Of a stretch of 45,092 nucleotides of DNA, positions 16,387 to 24,832 are shown in pieces; the first letter of the stretch is position 1, and every line of letters begins with the position of its first letter. This DNA comes from Bacteroidota bacterium (GTDB lineage: Bacteria; Bacteroidota; Bacteroidia; Bacteroidales; Paludibacteraceae). The stretch lies in NCBI GenBank assembly GCA_030706455.1, contig JAUZOL010000010.1, positions 1 to 45,092 of the forward strand. Direction: 5' to 3'. A program made the position numbers and the translations under genes. A model generated the notes under the pieces. The model worked only from the letters and a program-made list of their open reading frames with translations. It was not told where the DNA came from and did not search any database.

Positions 16387-17742
16387 ATGAGGCGAATAAC
16401 ATTATCTGCCATCTACATTTTGTTGAGCGCATGCTGTATTATATCTCAAAACCACAACATTGTCAAACTCTCTTTACAAGAGTGTTTGAACACGGCTATT
16501 AATAAAAATGCAGCCATCCGCACTGCAATACTTGACCAGCAAAAAAGCCAATATAAAATTGAGCAAACCAAATCGGCTCTTTTTCCGCAAGTTAATGTCA
16601 ATGGTAATTTTTCTGACAATCTTCAATTGCCAGTGACTGTAATACCTGGAGATTTTCTGGGGAAACCCGGGTCTAATTATGCAATTAAAATGGGATCCAC
16701 GTATAGCGCAAGTGCCAGTTTAACCATTAAACAGGAGCTATATAATCAAACAAAATTCACAGCCATAAAGTTGGCAAAGAAAGATGAAGCTTTACAGTAT
16801 ATGCAAGTCCAGAAAAGCAAAGAAAATCTGACCTATGATTTATCAAAGCTCTATTTTTTATCGCTTATTACAGACAAACAAAAATCGCTGGATGAAGAAA
16901 ACATTGCCAGAACCCAACGCTTAAAAGAGATTACTCAAACTTTAGTAACCAACGGACTAAAAAAAACGGTCGACTATGATCGTGTTTGTGTAAATCTGGA
17001 AAATCTGCGTACGGATCTGAGTAATACAGAGGCAACATTGGATCAACAACAAAACATGATTAAATACATGCTCCAACTCCCACTTGATACAAAACTCATT
17101 CTTACAGACTCCATTGAAATGCCATTTTTTCTATCTACTCCTGCTGTAATTGATAATTTGAACGATCAAACAGATATTAAAATACTGGAAATGCAAAAAG
17201 AACGAAATCTTCTGAATCAAAAGAAGATAAACAGGGGTTATTTGCCTACTCTTTCATTTACGGGTCAATATGAATATCAGGGACTCCGGCAGAGTTTTGG
17301 AAACTACTTTAAGAGTAGTGATGAAAATAGATGGTACCCATCTTCTTATGTGGGGGTCAGCCTATCAATTCCCATTTTTGACGGTATGGATAAACGCTCC
17401 CAGGCAAGACAAGCCAAAGCGGAATATCAGCAAAGCGTGATCAAATTTGAGGATACAAAACAGAAATATAGTGTGGATTATAAAAATGCAGTGAACAATT
17501 TTCTGAACCAGCAAGAGAATGTCAAACGGCAGAAAGGCAATGTACTATTGGCCGAAAAAGTCTATCAGGAAGCCACACTTCAGTATAAACAAGGTGAAAT
17601 TGCACTGAGTGCTTTATTACAGGATGATATGGACATGAATAACGCACAGGTCAGTTATCTGAAAGCTTTGTACGATTTGAAAGTGGCAACCTTAGACATG
17701 ATCACCATTAATGGCGAAATCAAAAATTTAACCAACAAATAA
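16387..17742 (+). CDS. TolC family outer-membrane efflux protein (HAE pump partner)
   Basis: This 451-residue outer-membrane channel has a signal peptide ending near residue 20 (CIISQNHN). Two TolC repeats follow, each with long coiled-coil helices: the first around NKNAAIRTAILDQQKSQYKIEQTKSALFPQV, the second from about residue 255 (QTDIKILEMQKERNLLNQKK). It would form the trimeric exit duct spanning the outer membrane and periplasm. It is the first gene of a tight operon: the stop is two bases before the adaptor start. The signal peptide has a cysteine (ACCII) but no clear lipobox. Substrate specificity is set mainly by the RND subunit and is unknown. Confidence 0.93.
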   Translation: MRRITLSAIYILLSACCIISQNHNIVKLSLQECLNTAINKNAAIRTAILDQQKSQYKIEQTKSALFPQVNVNGNFSDNLQLPVTVIPGDFLGKPGSNYAIKMGSTYSASASLTIKQELYNQTKFTAIKLAKKDEALQYMQVQKSKENLTYDLSKLYFLSLITDKQKSLDEENIARTQRLKEITQTLVTNGLKKTVDYDRVCVNLENLRTDLSNTEATLDQQQNMIKYMLQLPLDTKLILTDSIEMPFFLSTPAVIDNLNDQTDIKILEMQKERNLLNQKKINRGYLPTLSFTGQYEYQGLRQSFGNYFKSSDENRWYPSSYVGVSLSIPIFDGMDKRSQARQAKAEYQQSVIKFEDTKQKYSVDYKNAVNNFLNQQENVKRQKGNVLLAEKVYQEATLQYKQGEIALSALLQDDMDMNNAQVSYLKALYDLKVATLDMITINGEIKNLTNK

Positions 17743-17744
17743 AC

Positions 17745-18818
17745 ATGGCAATGAAAAAGAGGACTTTAATTATAAGCGCAATATTGATGGCATCAATCGG
17801 CATGATGGCATGGACTTTAATCAGCAATAAAAAGGAATTGAACAGTAAAAAAGAGGAGAAGACAGTCGAAAGTAAAATTGCAGTAACGGTAGCTACAGCG
17901 CAAAATCAAGAGTTAACAAACGGACTTGATTTGACAGGTAAAACCGAAGCTGAACAAGATGTACTGGTGGCTGCAGAAAGCGCAGGCCGCATCGTTCAAA
18001 TGAATTGCAAGCTTGGCGACAACGTACAAAAGGGAATGGTACTGGCCAAAATAGATGACACCTATAAGAAACTTGCATATGAAAATGCTTTGGTGAATTA
18101 TAACAAGCAAAAAGAAGACAACGACAGGTATGCTATTCTGAGAAAAGGGGATGCCGTTTCCGATACTCAATTACGGGACGCTAAAGTAGAATTTCAAAAA
18201 GCTGCGATCCAGCTCAAACAGGCTAAAAAAGAATTAGATGATACGCGTATTATTGCACCTTTTAGTGGCACTATTACAACCAAGCAGGTTGAAGTAGGAA
18301 GTTATGTGAATGTTGGTTCATCTATCGCTGGCATTGCGAATGTTGCTCAGTTAAAAGTAACCTTATCCGTATCTGAATCCAATGCATATTTGCTCCATAA
18401 AGGACAGGTAGTCGGCATTAATTCTGACATATATCCTCAAATGAAATTCAAAGGTATAATTACCGGAATAAGTCCCCAAGGCAGCACTTCACATACCTAT
18501 CCGGTTGAAATCAGAATAACCAATAACAATAAAAACCCATTAAAGGCAGGTACTTATGTGAATGTTCATGTTGACATGTCTAAATCAGTGCAAGCCTTGA
18601 CGATTCCGCGTGATGCTATTATCAGTAGTATAAAAGAACCTTCAGTGTATGTTATCACTGGAGACAAAGTCCATCTTGTGAGAATCAATACAGGAAGAGA
18701 ATCTAACTCATCTCTTGAGGTACTCTCCGGTCTTCACGAAGGAGACAAGGTGGTGACAAATGGCCAAATCAATCTGACGGAAGGAGCTAGGGTTTCTGTT
18801 ATCCAGTCAAAACTCTAA
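17745..18818 (+). CDS. RND efflux periplasmic adaptor (membrane fusion protein)
   Basis: This 357-residue HlyD/AcrA-like adaptor bridges the RND pump and TolC. It has an N-terminal membrane anchor (residues about 5-25) rather than a lipobox. It continues with the lipoyl-like half motif VAAESAGRIVQMNCKLGDNVQKGMVLAKID (about 75-104), an alpha-hairpin (about 105-165), the second lipoyl half ending in RIIAPFSGTITTKQVEVGSYV, and the beta-barrel and membrane-proximal domains. A second in-frame ATG lies at 17751. It is translationally close to the tolC gene (2-base gap) and 52 bases before the pump gene. Confidence 0.94.
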   Translation: MAMKKRTLIISAILMASIGMMAWTLISNKKELNSKKEEKTVESKIAVTVATAQNQELTNGLDLTGKTEAEQDVLVAAESAGRIVQMNCKLGDNVQKGMVLAKIDDTYKKLAYENALVNYNKQKEDNDRYAILRKGDAVSDTQLRDAKVEFQKAAIQLKQAKKELDDTRIIAPFSGTITTKQVEVGSYVNVGSSIAGIANVAQLKVTLSVSESNAYLLHKGQVVGINSDIYPQMKFKGIITGISPQGSTSHTYPVEIRITNNNKNPLKAGTYVNVHVDMSKSVQALTIPRDAIISSIKEPSVYVITGDKVHLVRINTGRESNSSLEVLSGLHEGDKVVTNGQINLTEGARVSVIQSKL

Positions 18819-18870
18819 ACATATTGCTCTTGAATTTCCTTTTTTGACTTTCAACTAAAAAACAAATACA

Positions 18871-21800
18871 ATGTCAATTGTCGAAATATCACTTAAAAGA
18901 CCGCTGCTTATTGTGGTTGTCTTTACTTTATTGGTCATGGGAGGGGTGGTCAGCTATAATATGCTGAATCTTAATTTGCTTCCAAAATTTGAGTTGTCAA
19001 CTTTCACCGTTCAAACCATATATCCGGGAGCAGGAGCGTCAGAAGTAGAAACTTCTGTAACCAAAAAAATTGAAGATGCGCTTTCTTCCGTCGAAAATCT
19101 CAAGAAAATTTCTTCCAAATCAATGGAAGGCATCTCAATTGTTACAGTTCAGCTTACTGACGGGGCTAATTCCGATCAGGCGGTACAAGAGGCTCAGCGA
19201 AAAATCAATGCCATACGGTCTGATTTACCGGTAGAAGTACTCGAACCCTCCATTGAGAAAATGGCACTGGACGAAAAAGCGATTCTGAATCTGGCAGCAT
19301 CCTCCTCATTACCAGCCACTCAATTTTATACATTAATAAAAGATAGAATTCAGCCCCGCCTGGCCAAGTTACAGGGAGTCGGTGCAGTAAGGATGAACGG
19401 AGGTACGGAACGGGAGATAAAGGTCAATATCGACATCCAGAAACTCAAAGCATACAATTTGTCGATTGTTCAGGTTGTGCAAGCTATTCAGGCTGCCAAC
19501 AAAGAATTTCCGACAGGGAATATCGAGAATACCCGATCGACTTACTCAGTCCGGTTGGCTGCCAAATATGTCAATCTGGATGAACTGCGGAATACAAATC
19601 TCAAAACCTCTGATAAGGGCGAACAAATCAAAGTCTCGGATGTTGCCGAAGTGCAAGATGGCATTGCCGATCAAACACTCATTAACCGCATCAATAACAA
19701 AGAAGCAATTGGGGTTTCAGTAATGAAACAATCGGATGCAAATGCTGTGAATGTGGCCAATTTGGTAAAAAAAGAACTGACTACTATCGAAAAAGAATAC
19801 GCTGCCGACCATATCCATTTCGAAGTTGCTTTTGATGATTCCGTCTATACTAAGGCATCTGCAAGTTCGGTTATTGAAGATTTAATACTGGCTATTCTGA
19901 TTGTGTCTATCATATGCTTCGTGTTTTTGCATGATTTACGAAGTGCGGCTATTATCATGGTTGCCATTCCTTTGTCTATTATTCCGGCTTTTATTCTTAT
20001 TTATGCCCTTGGATTCTCCTTAAATATGATGTCTCTCATTGCATTATCGTTAGTAGTTGGTATTCTGGTTGACGATTCGATTGTGGTGGTGGAAAATATG
20101 TTTCACCATCTTGAGCAAGGAAAATCAAAGTGGAAAGCTGCAAGAGACGGAAGTATGCAGATCATGTTTACCTGTATGGCCATCACACTGGTTATTGTTG
20201 TTGTATTTCTTCCAATGGCTATTTCAGGCGGAATGATTGGCAATATCTTGAACGAATTTGCAGTGCCTATAATCGTTACGGTCCTTTGCAGTCTACTGGT
20301 TTCATTCACGGTTACTCCGCTTTTGATGTCTCGTTTTGGAAAAATATCAAAAGACAAGCACCAACCTATGTCATTACGATTTGCTTCGATAGTCGAAAAG
20401 AGTTTTGAAACCATAAAACTATACTATAGCCGACTACTCGAAATTTCATTAACCCACAAGAAAACGGTGTTATTGCTTGCTTTCGGACTCTTGATAGGAT
20501 CATTTTCTTTGCTTCCTGCCGGATTTATCGGATTTTCATTTATGCCCGACATTGACAAGGGTGAATTTACGGTCATGTTGGATATGAACCCGCAGGTAAC
20601 CCTTTATCAGAACAATCAGATTTCAATGAAAGTGGAGAAAGTCATAAACAATCACCCGGAAGTAAAATGCATATATACAAATGTAGGACAGTCAAGTAGC
20701 GGTGGTGCCAAAAACAATGAGACTACAATTACCGTTAAACTGATTGATAAAAAAGAACGTTCGGTTGGAGTGGAAGAGTGCGCTCAAAGCGTAAAAACTG
20801 AAATAATACAATCTATTCCAGGAGTGAGAGTCCAAACCATTGTAGCATCATTAAGCGGAACAACTTCTAAACCGGTACAATATACCGTACAAGGATCAGA
20901 CATGAGCAAAGTACAACAAACTGCCGACAAAATACTTAATACGATTCGTCACACTCCTGGTACAGCAGATGTAAAATTCTCGGTAGATGATTCTCGTCAG
21001 GAGTTACGGATTAAGCTGGATCGTGATAAAATGGCCAAACTCGGCTTGTCAGCTACCGATGTAGGCTCCGCTTTACGGGTAGCCCTGGCCGGGAATGATG
21101 ATGCGAAGTACAGCGAAGGAAATTATGAATATAAAATTCGTATTGAAGCCGATGATTTTGACAGAACTAAGGCTGATAATGTTGCTCAACTAACGGTACA
21201 AAACAACAAAGGAGAACTCATCGAATTGAATCAGTTTGCAGATATTAGGTATCAACAGGGACCATCTGCTCTAGAACGAACTGATCGTATCTCCTCCATC
21301 ACAGTCGAATCGAACGTAGTAGGCCGTCCTATAGGAACAGTCGGAGCCGAGATTTCTGCTGCAATAAAAGATAAAGTTCCAGATGGTGTTACTGTTAAAG
21401 AAGGAGGAATGCTCGAATTTCAGTCAGCAGCTTCGGGTAGCCTTGGAATTGCATTTCTATCGGCCATTATTATGATATATCTGATCATGGTTGTACTTTA
21501 TGATTCGCTTACCGATCCCCTGATTGTAATGGTTTCTATTCCGCTTGCTCTTATTGGAGCTTTTCTTGCCCTGGCATTGACCATGAATAATCTAACTATT
21601 TTCAGTGTTATCGGATTAATCGTATTGATAGGGCTGGTTGCCAAAAATGCGATTCTACTGGTCGACTTTGCCAATCATTTACAACGCAATGAAAAAATGG
21701 ACATACACAATGCTTTGATTGAAGCAGGAAATGAACGTCTGAGACCGATTCTAATGACCACCTTTGCCATGATATTTGGTATGTTACCTATTGCTTTGGC

Positions 21801-22002
21801 TGCCGGACAGGGAGCTGAGATGAAAAACGGTATGGCCTGGGTTATCATCGGTGGGCTAACCAGTTCAATGTTGTTAACTCTTGTCGTAGTGCCGGTGGTT
21901 TATTATCTGGTTCATCGGTTAATCTATAAGTATAATCGTATAAAAAGAAATAAATTAATAGAAAAAGTACAATTGAGAATAGACCAGACTCAACCCTTAT
22001 AA
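18871..22002 (+). CDS. RND multidrug efflux transporter, HAE-1 family
   Basis: This 1043-residue inner-membrane proton-driven pump has the AcrB/MexB size and 12-helix layout with two large periplasmic loops. The proton-relay pair Asp401-Asp402 in VGILVDDSIVVVEN corresponds to Asp407-Asp408 of AcrB and separates it from the metal-type pump later in the window. Other family blocks are TIYPGAGASEVETSVTKKIE near residue 50 and GLIVLIGLVAKNAILLVDFAN and AGNERLRPILMTTFAMIFGMLPIALA in the C-terminal half. It forms a complete tripartite system with the two preceding genes. Drugs, bile salts or fatty acids are likely substrates by family, but none can be named from sequence. Confidence 0.95.
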   Translation: MSIVEISLKRPLLIVVVFTLLVMGGVVSYNMLNLNLLPKFELSTFTVQTIYPGAGASEVETSVTKKIEDALSSVENLKKISSKSMEGISIVTVQLTDGANSDQAVQEAQRKINAIRSDLPVEVLEPSIEKMALDEKAILNLAASSSLPATQFYTLIKDRIQPRLAKLQGVGAVRMNGGTEREIKVNIDIQKLKAYNLSIVQVVQAIQAANKEFPTGNIENTRSTYSVRLAAKYVNLDELRNTNLKTSDKGEQIKVSDVAEVQDGIADQTLINRINNKEAIGVSVMKQSDANAVNVANLVKKELTTIEKEYAADHIHFEVAFDDSVYTKASASSVIEDLILAILIVSIICFVFLHDLRSAAIIMVAIPLSIIPAFILIYALGFSLNMMSLIALSLVVGILVDDSIVVVENMFHHLEQGKSKWKAARDGSMQIMFTCMAITLVIVVVFLPMAISGGMIGNILNEFAVPIIVTVLCSLLVSFTVTPLLMSRFGKISKDKHQPMSLRFASIVEKSFETIKLYYSRLLEISLTHKKTVLLLAFGLLIGSFSLLPAGFIGFSFMPDIDKGEFTVMLDMNPQVTLYQNNQISMKVEKVINNHPEVKCIYTNVGQSSSGGAKNNETTITVKLIDKKERSVGVEECAQSVKTEIIQSIPGVRVQTIVASLSGTTSKPVQYTVQGSDMSKVQQTADKILNTIRHTPGTADVKFSVDDSRQELRIKLDRDKMAKLGLSATDVGSALRVALAGNDDAKYSEGNYEYKIRIEADDFDRTKADNVAQLTVQNNKGELIELNQFADIRYQQGPSALERTDRISSITVESNVVGRPIGTVGAEISAAIKDKVPDGVTVKEGGMLEFQSAASGSLGIAFLSAIIMIYLIMVVLYDSLTDPLIVMVSIPLALIGAFLALALTMNNLTIFSVIGLIVLIGLVAKNAILLVDFANHLQRNEKMDIHNALIEAGNERLRPILMTTFAMIFGMLPIALAAGQGAEMKNGMAWVIIGGLTSSMLLTLVVVPVVYYLVHRLIYKYNRIKRNKLIEKVQLRIDQTQPL

Positions 22003-22091
22003 ATCGCAATATTGAAGAAGAGCTTCCACCTTATATATATCAAAAATTCCACATAGAATATTTAATACTTAAGCATTTAAAAATAGGCAAC

Positions 22092-22751
22092 ATGAAGTGT
22101 TATAACGTAAAAAAGATTGTTTTTGCATTAGTAATCGCCACGGGGTATAGTTTCTCGCAAGCTAAAGCTCAAGGACTAGTGCAATTTATTAAAGAGAAGC
22201 TTTCAATCGGGTTAAAGGTTGAAGCTGTTAGTTCCAATTTTATATTATCAAACATGTCTGGCGTAAAAAGCGATATGAATATTGGAGGTGCGTTCGGACC
22301 TTCTTTAAAGCTGGATATTTCAAAGCATTTTGCAATTCAGGAAGACATTTTATTTACTTACAAATCGTCAAAATTAAAACAAAATGGCATTAGTGGTGAT
22401 TTACAGTTTTTTGGAACCGAAATTCCATTTTACGCATTAGTTCAATGGAAAACCATCAACAAAGATCGCTTCTACATTGGACTTGGCCCCTATGCAGCAC
22501 TGGGTTTTAGTGCTAAAGATAAAATTAATGGTGCAGATATTAATCTTTACAACAACGATAGTGGTAATGTTGAGTCCATTTGGAACAGAATGGAAATCGG
22601 AGCTGGTGCTCTGATCGGGTATGAGTTCAGTTGTGGATTACAGGTTAATGCCAGTTATAAAATTGGAATGACAAATGTGTTGAAAACTAATATAGGTAAT
22701 GCCAAAATGCGTACAAACACCGCTAGTATAGGTTGGGGATATTGTTTTTAA
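22092..22751 (+). CDS. PorT-like outer-membrane beta-barrel protein
   Basis: This 219-residue protein has a signal peptide (to AKAQG, residue about 28) and a small eight-strand-type barrel: alternating amphipathic strands such as GGAFGPSLKLDISKHFAIQEDILFTY, FYIGLGPYAALGFSAK and a C-terminal strand ending in Phe (SIGWGYCF). The pattern matches the outer membrane protein beta-barrel domain common in Bacteroidota. It lies 89 bases after the pump gene on the same strand and is followed by a large hairpin, so it may be the last gene of the efflux transcript. Its role is unknown; envelope or stress barrels next to pumps are common. Confidence 0.8.
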   Translation: MKCYNVKKIVFALVIATGYSFSQAKAQGLVQFIKEKLSIGLKVEAVSSNFILSNMSGVKSDMNIGGAFGPSLKLDISKHFAIQEDILFTYKSSKLKQNGISGDLQFFGTEIPFYALVQWKTINKDRFYIGLGPYAALGFSAKDKINGADINLYNNDSGNVESIWNRMEIGAGALIGYEFSCGLQVNASYKIGMTNVLKTNIGNAKMRTNTASIGWGYCF

Positions 22752-22759
22752 TATGCATC

Positions 22760-22799
22760 TTATATCTTGTGAATTGCTATAGCAATCCACAAGATATAA
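22760..22799 (+). terminator. Forty-base near-perfect palindrome after the efflux operon
   Basis: TTATATCTTGTG pairs with CACAAGATATAA, and after one A-C mismatch ATTGC pairs with GCAAT around a TATA loop: 17 of 18 positions pair. There is no adjoining T tract, so it may protect or end the transcript, or serve as a regulator site for the marR-like gene that starts 64 bases later. Confidence 0.6.
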
Positions 22800-22862
22800 A
22801 AGAGTTGTTTAATTGTCGATATTCAGTTTTAATAATATATTCATTGTATCTTATGACAACTA

Positions 22863-23288
22863 ATGATAACTAATGACAGTATATTAATGTATTCAACAAT
22901 AGATATTGTACTTAGTGATCTCGAAAAAAAAATCTATCGTATTTTACGAGAAGAAAGTACGATTACTATCGAACAATGTCTTATATTATCGCATTTAAAT
23001 ACATGTGATAATATTTCGCACCAAACACTTTGCGAACTGACACATAAAGATAAACCTTCAATTACTCGTTTAATTGATAAATTGGAATCTAAAAAGTTTG
23101 TACAAAGGGTTCCTGATGCTTATGACAAAAGGAAAAAATGTATCCTACTTACCTCTGATGGTCGTAGCGAGTATACAAAAATGAAGAATTCCATGCGACA
23201 TATTTCTAACAAAGCTATCACAAATATCGACAATCATCAGCTGAAAATTTTTTGGAATGTAGTGAATAGCCTGATCGATAATCTATAA
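22863..23288 (+). CDS. MarR family transcriptional regulator
   Basis: This 141-residue winged-helix repressor has the MarR core: helix two TIEQCLILSHLNTCDNISHQTLCELTHKDKPSITRLIDKLESKKFV (about residues 40-84) and the wing QRVPDAYDKRKKCILLTSDGR, including the conserved D-x-R/K-x-x-x-L-T pattern. MarR proteins usually repress efflux or stress genes and release DNA when they bind small phenolic ligands. The start could also be the ATG at 22887, but the first gives a normal length. Position between the pump operon and the next barrel gene suggests local control; the large palindrome just upstream is a possible operator. Confidence 0.92.
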   Translation: MITNDSILMYSTIDIVLSDLEKKIYRILREESTITIEQCLILSHLNTCDNISHQTLCELTHKDKPSITRLIDKLESKKFVQRVPDAYDKRKKCILLTSDGRSEYTKMKNSMRHISNKAITNIDNHQLKIFWNVVNSLIDNL

Positions 23289-23334
23289 ACAAAAACATAT
23301 ATATGAAATTAATAAACAGTTACATACTAAAGCA

Positions 23335-24351
23335 ATGAAAAGAACTCTTTTAATTACAGACTATAGTATATACTATATAATAGTTGTTCTCATGTTTTGC
23401 ATGACATCGCAATTTATCAATGGGCAAAACAAGCAGGATACATTATTACTCAAGAAAGCTCAGGATATAAATAAAAAATTCCCGTTTGCTCACATGGTCG
23501 ATTTTCAATACACCTATTTCACCCCATCAAAGGTTAAAACAAGGATTAATGGAAAGGATTTTTCAGACACCAAAGTAAATTTTCAGCAATTGCTAACAAC
23601 CTCTGTAAACCTTCCCTTATACATGAGTTCCAAATTTATGGTAATCAATTCGTTCAAATATCAATATGCAACAGTAAAAATGCAAGATCCTGATGTAAGT
23701 GTTAGTCAGGACATTCGAAAATATTTGAATAAAACCGATTCAACCAATACTTATACAGAGGCTTTGAATCTCGTATATATTGATAAATTATTCAACAAAA
23801 GAATAATTTTCAATCTGAGTACTTTTGCCGACTTCTCGAGTCATGGTTATGAACGTATAAATGGCAGCCTCACCTTATCATATGAGCTCAAACATACTGA
23901 CAGGACATCTTTCTCAATCGGAATGTTAGGTACTACAGATCCTTCCGCTTCAACGCCTGTTATTCCTATTATCTCCTTTTCGCATTGGTTCAACGAAAAA
24001 TACTTATTTGATTGCTTAGCACCGGCCTATCTTTATTTTAGACGAATTTATACAAATAAATCACGATTATCACTTGGCGCAAATTTGTATTCATATGAAT
24101 CATTTTCTCATCCGGTTATACCGGCTGCTACTTCATTTACCTATCAGCGAAATAAAGTAGAACTAGCTGCTATTTATGAAAAAAACTTGTGTTCTGGACT
24201 CAATTTATCATCCAAAATAGGATATGTGATGAATATGAGAGAAAAAGTATCCATTACAAATACCAATAATACCAGTCTGTTCTTAAGCCAAAAACCTAAT
24301 TTCAGTTTTAGCATAGGTGTAACATATGATCTCATCCCCAAAAAACACTGA
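23335..24351 (+). CDS. Putative outer-membrane beta-barrel protein, DUF6268-like
   Basis: This 338-residue exported protein has a signal segment (residues about 12-31, IIVVLMFCMTSQFINGQ). The mature part is rich in alternating hydrophobic/polar strands and ends in a barrel-like strand (FSFSIGVTYDLIPKKH). The pattern FQYTYFTPSKVKTRINGKDFSDTKVNFQQLLTTSVNLPLYM resembles the Bacteroidota barrel family DUF6268, but this is a tentative match. It lies 46 bases after the MarR gene, so the two probably form an operon in which the regulator controls the barrel. It is the last gene of the island and is very AT-rich. Function unknown. Confidence 0.6.
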   Translation: MKRTLLITDYSIYYIIVVLMFCMTSQFINGQNKQDTLLLKKAQDINKKFPFAHMVDFQYTYFTPSKVKTRINGKDFSDTKVNFQQLLTTSVNLPLYMSSKFMVINSFKYQYATVKMQDPDVSVSQDIRKYLNKTDSTNTYTEALNLVYIDKLFNKRIIFNLSTFADFSSHGYERINGSLTLSYELKHTDRTSFSIGMLGTTDPSASTPVIPIISFSHWFNEKYLFDCLAPAYLYFRRIYTNKSRLSLGANLYSYESFSHPVIPAATSFTYQRNKVELAAIYEKNLCSGLNLSSKIGYVMNMREKVSITNTNNTSLFLSQKPNFSFSIGVTYDLIPKKH

Positions 24352-24698
24352 AATCCACTATTACAATAAAAAAGTTTGTAAAACATACTTTGGAATGATG
24401 CGTTTGTTGATTAGATTTATAAGTCTTAATTTTCCTGTATCCCTATAGAAGGGAAAACTTATCAGAAATAATAAGATATACGCTTAGTGTTTATTGATTT
24501 TATAAACAAATTAAAATACTAAATTGTACTTTGGGTTCTATCTGATCTAACGGAACAACAACTTTTCTATTTAGCTTAATTATAATTGCCAGCAACCTTG
24601 CCAGCAAAAATGAAAACAAATGACAGTAATTCATACAAATCTCGAATAGATTAATTCGTATGAAAATAGTAACGGTCAAATAATAAATAATTTATAAT
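24352..24698. other. AT-rich gap at the right end of the island, no gene
   Basis: Nothing convincing is encoded between the last island gene and the tRNA-derived repeat. There is a weak TTTTCC/GGAAAA inverted repeat near 24431-24459. No integrase fragment was recognised in any frame. Confidence 0.55.
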
Positions 24699-24744
24699 AC
24701 TCATAATCAGGGGGATCATAGGTTCAAGCCCTGGCGGGCTCACC
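24699..24744 (+). repeat. Decayed tRNA 3' half, putative attR
   Basis: ACTCATAATCAGGGGG (16 bases) is identical to 14515-14530, and AGGTTCAAGCCCTG is identical to the T arm of the tRNA. Between and after them are one inserted base and about four substitutions, and the T stem no longer pairs fully. There is no 5' half upstream, so it is not a tRNA gene. Confidence 0.72.
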
Positions 24745-24823
24745 CGTTAATATCAAGCAATTCTGCAATGAGTGGCTTTTCCTTTATTCTAAACATCGGA
24801 TTCCCCGAACAGGGACAATTCAT
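24740..24823 (-). CDS. Small Cys-containing reading frame after flavodoxin, possibly truncated
   Basis: The 27 codons read MNCPCSGNPMFRIKEKPLIA then ELLDING, starting nine bases after the flavodoxin stop on the same strand. The peptide looks coding (CPCSGN, then a charged helix) and could be translationally coupled. Its stop codon falls inside the tRNA-derived repeat, where the intact tRNA would read through. It could therefore be a gene cut short at the island junction, or a chance frame. Confidence 0.3.
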   Translation of the reverse strand: MNCPCSGNPMFRIKEKPLIAELLDING

Positions 24824-24832
24824 ATGCTTATT

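Larger units (their letters stand above)
14515..24744. mobile_element. Genomic island integrated at the tRNA gene (no integrase left)
   Basis: The tRNA is intact at the left. A direct, decayed copy of its 3' half (anticodon loop to discriminator) closes the region at 24699-24744, as expected for attL and attR of a tyrosine-recombinase element. The enclosed 10.2 kb is visibly more AT-rich than argS or ggt on the left and the metal-efflux operon further right. It holds an accessory set: AraC and MarR regulators, a three-gene RND pump, two barrel proteins and a broken ThiF-like gene. No integrase, relaxase or transposase is present, so the element is either a remnant or was moved by functions supplied from elsewhere. 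Confidence 0.6.

Noticed and set aside
24699-24744. A second tRNA gene
   Set aside because: Only the 3' half is present and its T stem is mismatched; no 5' half lies upstream.
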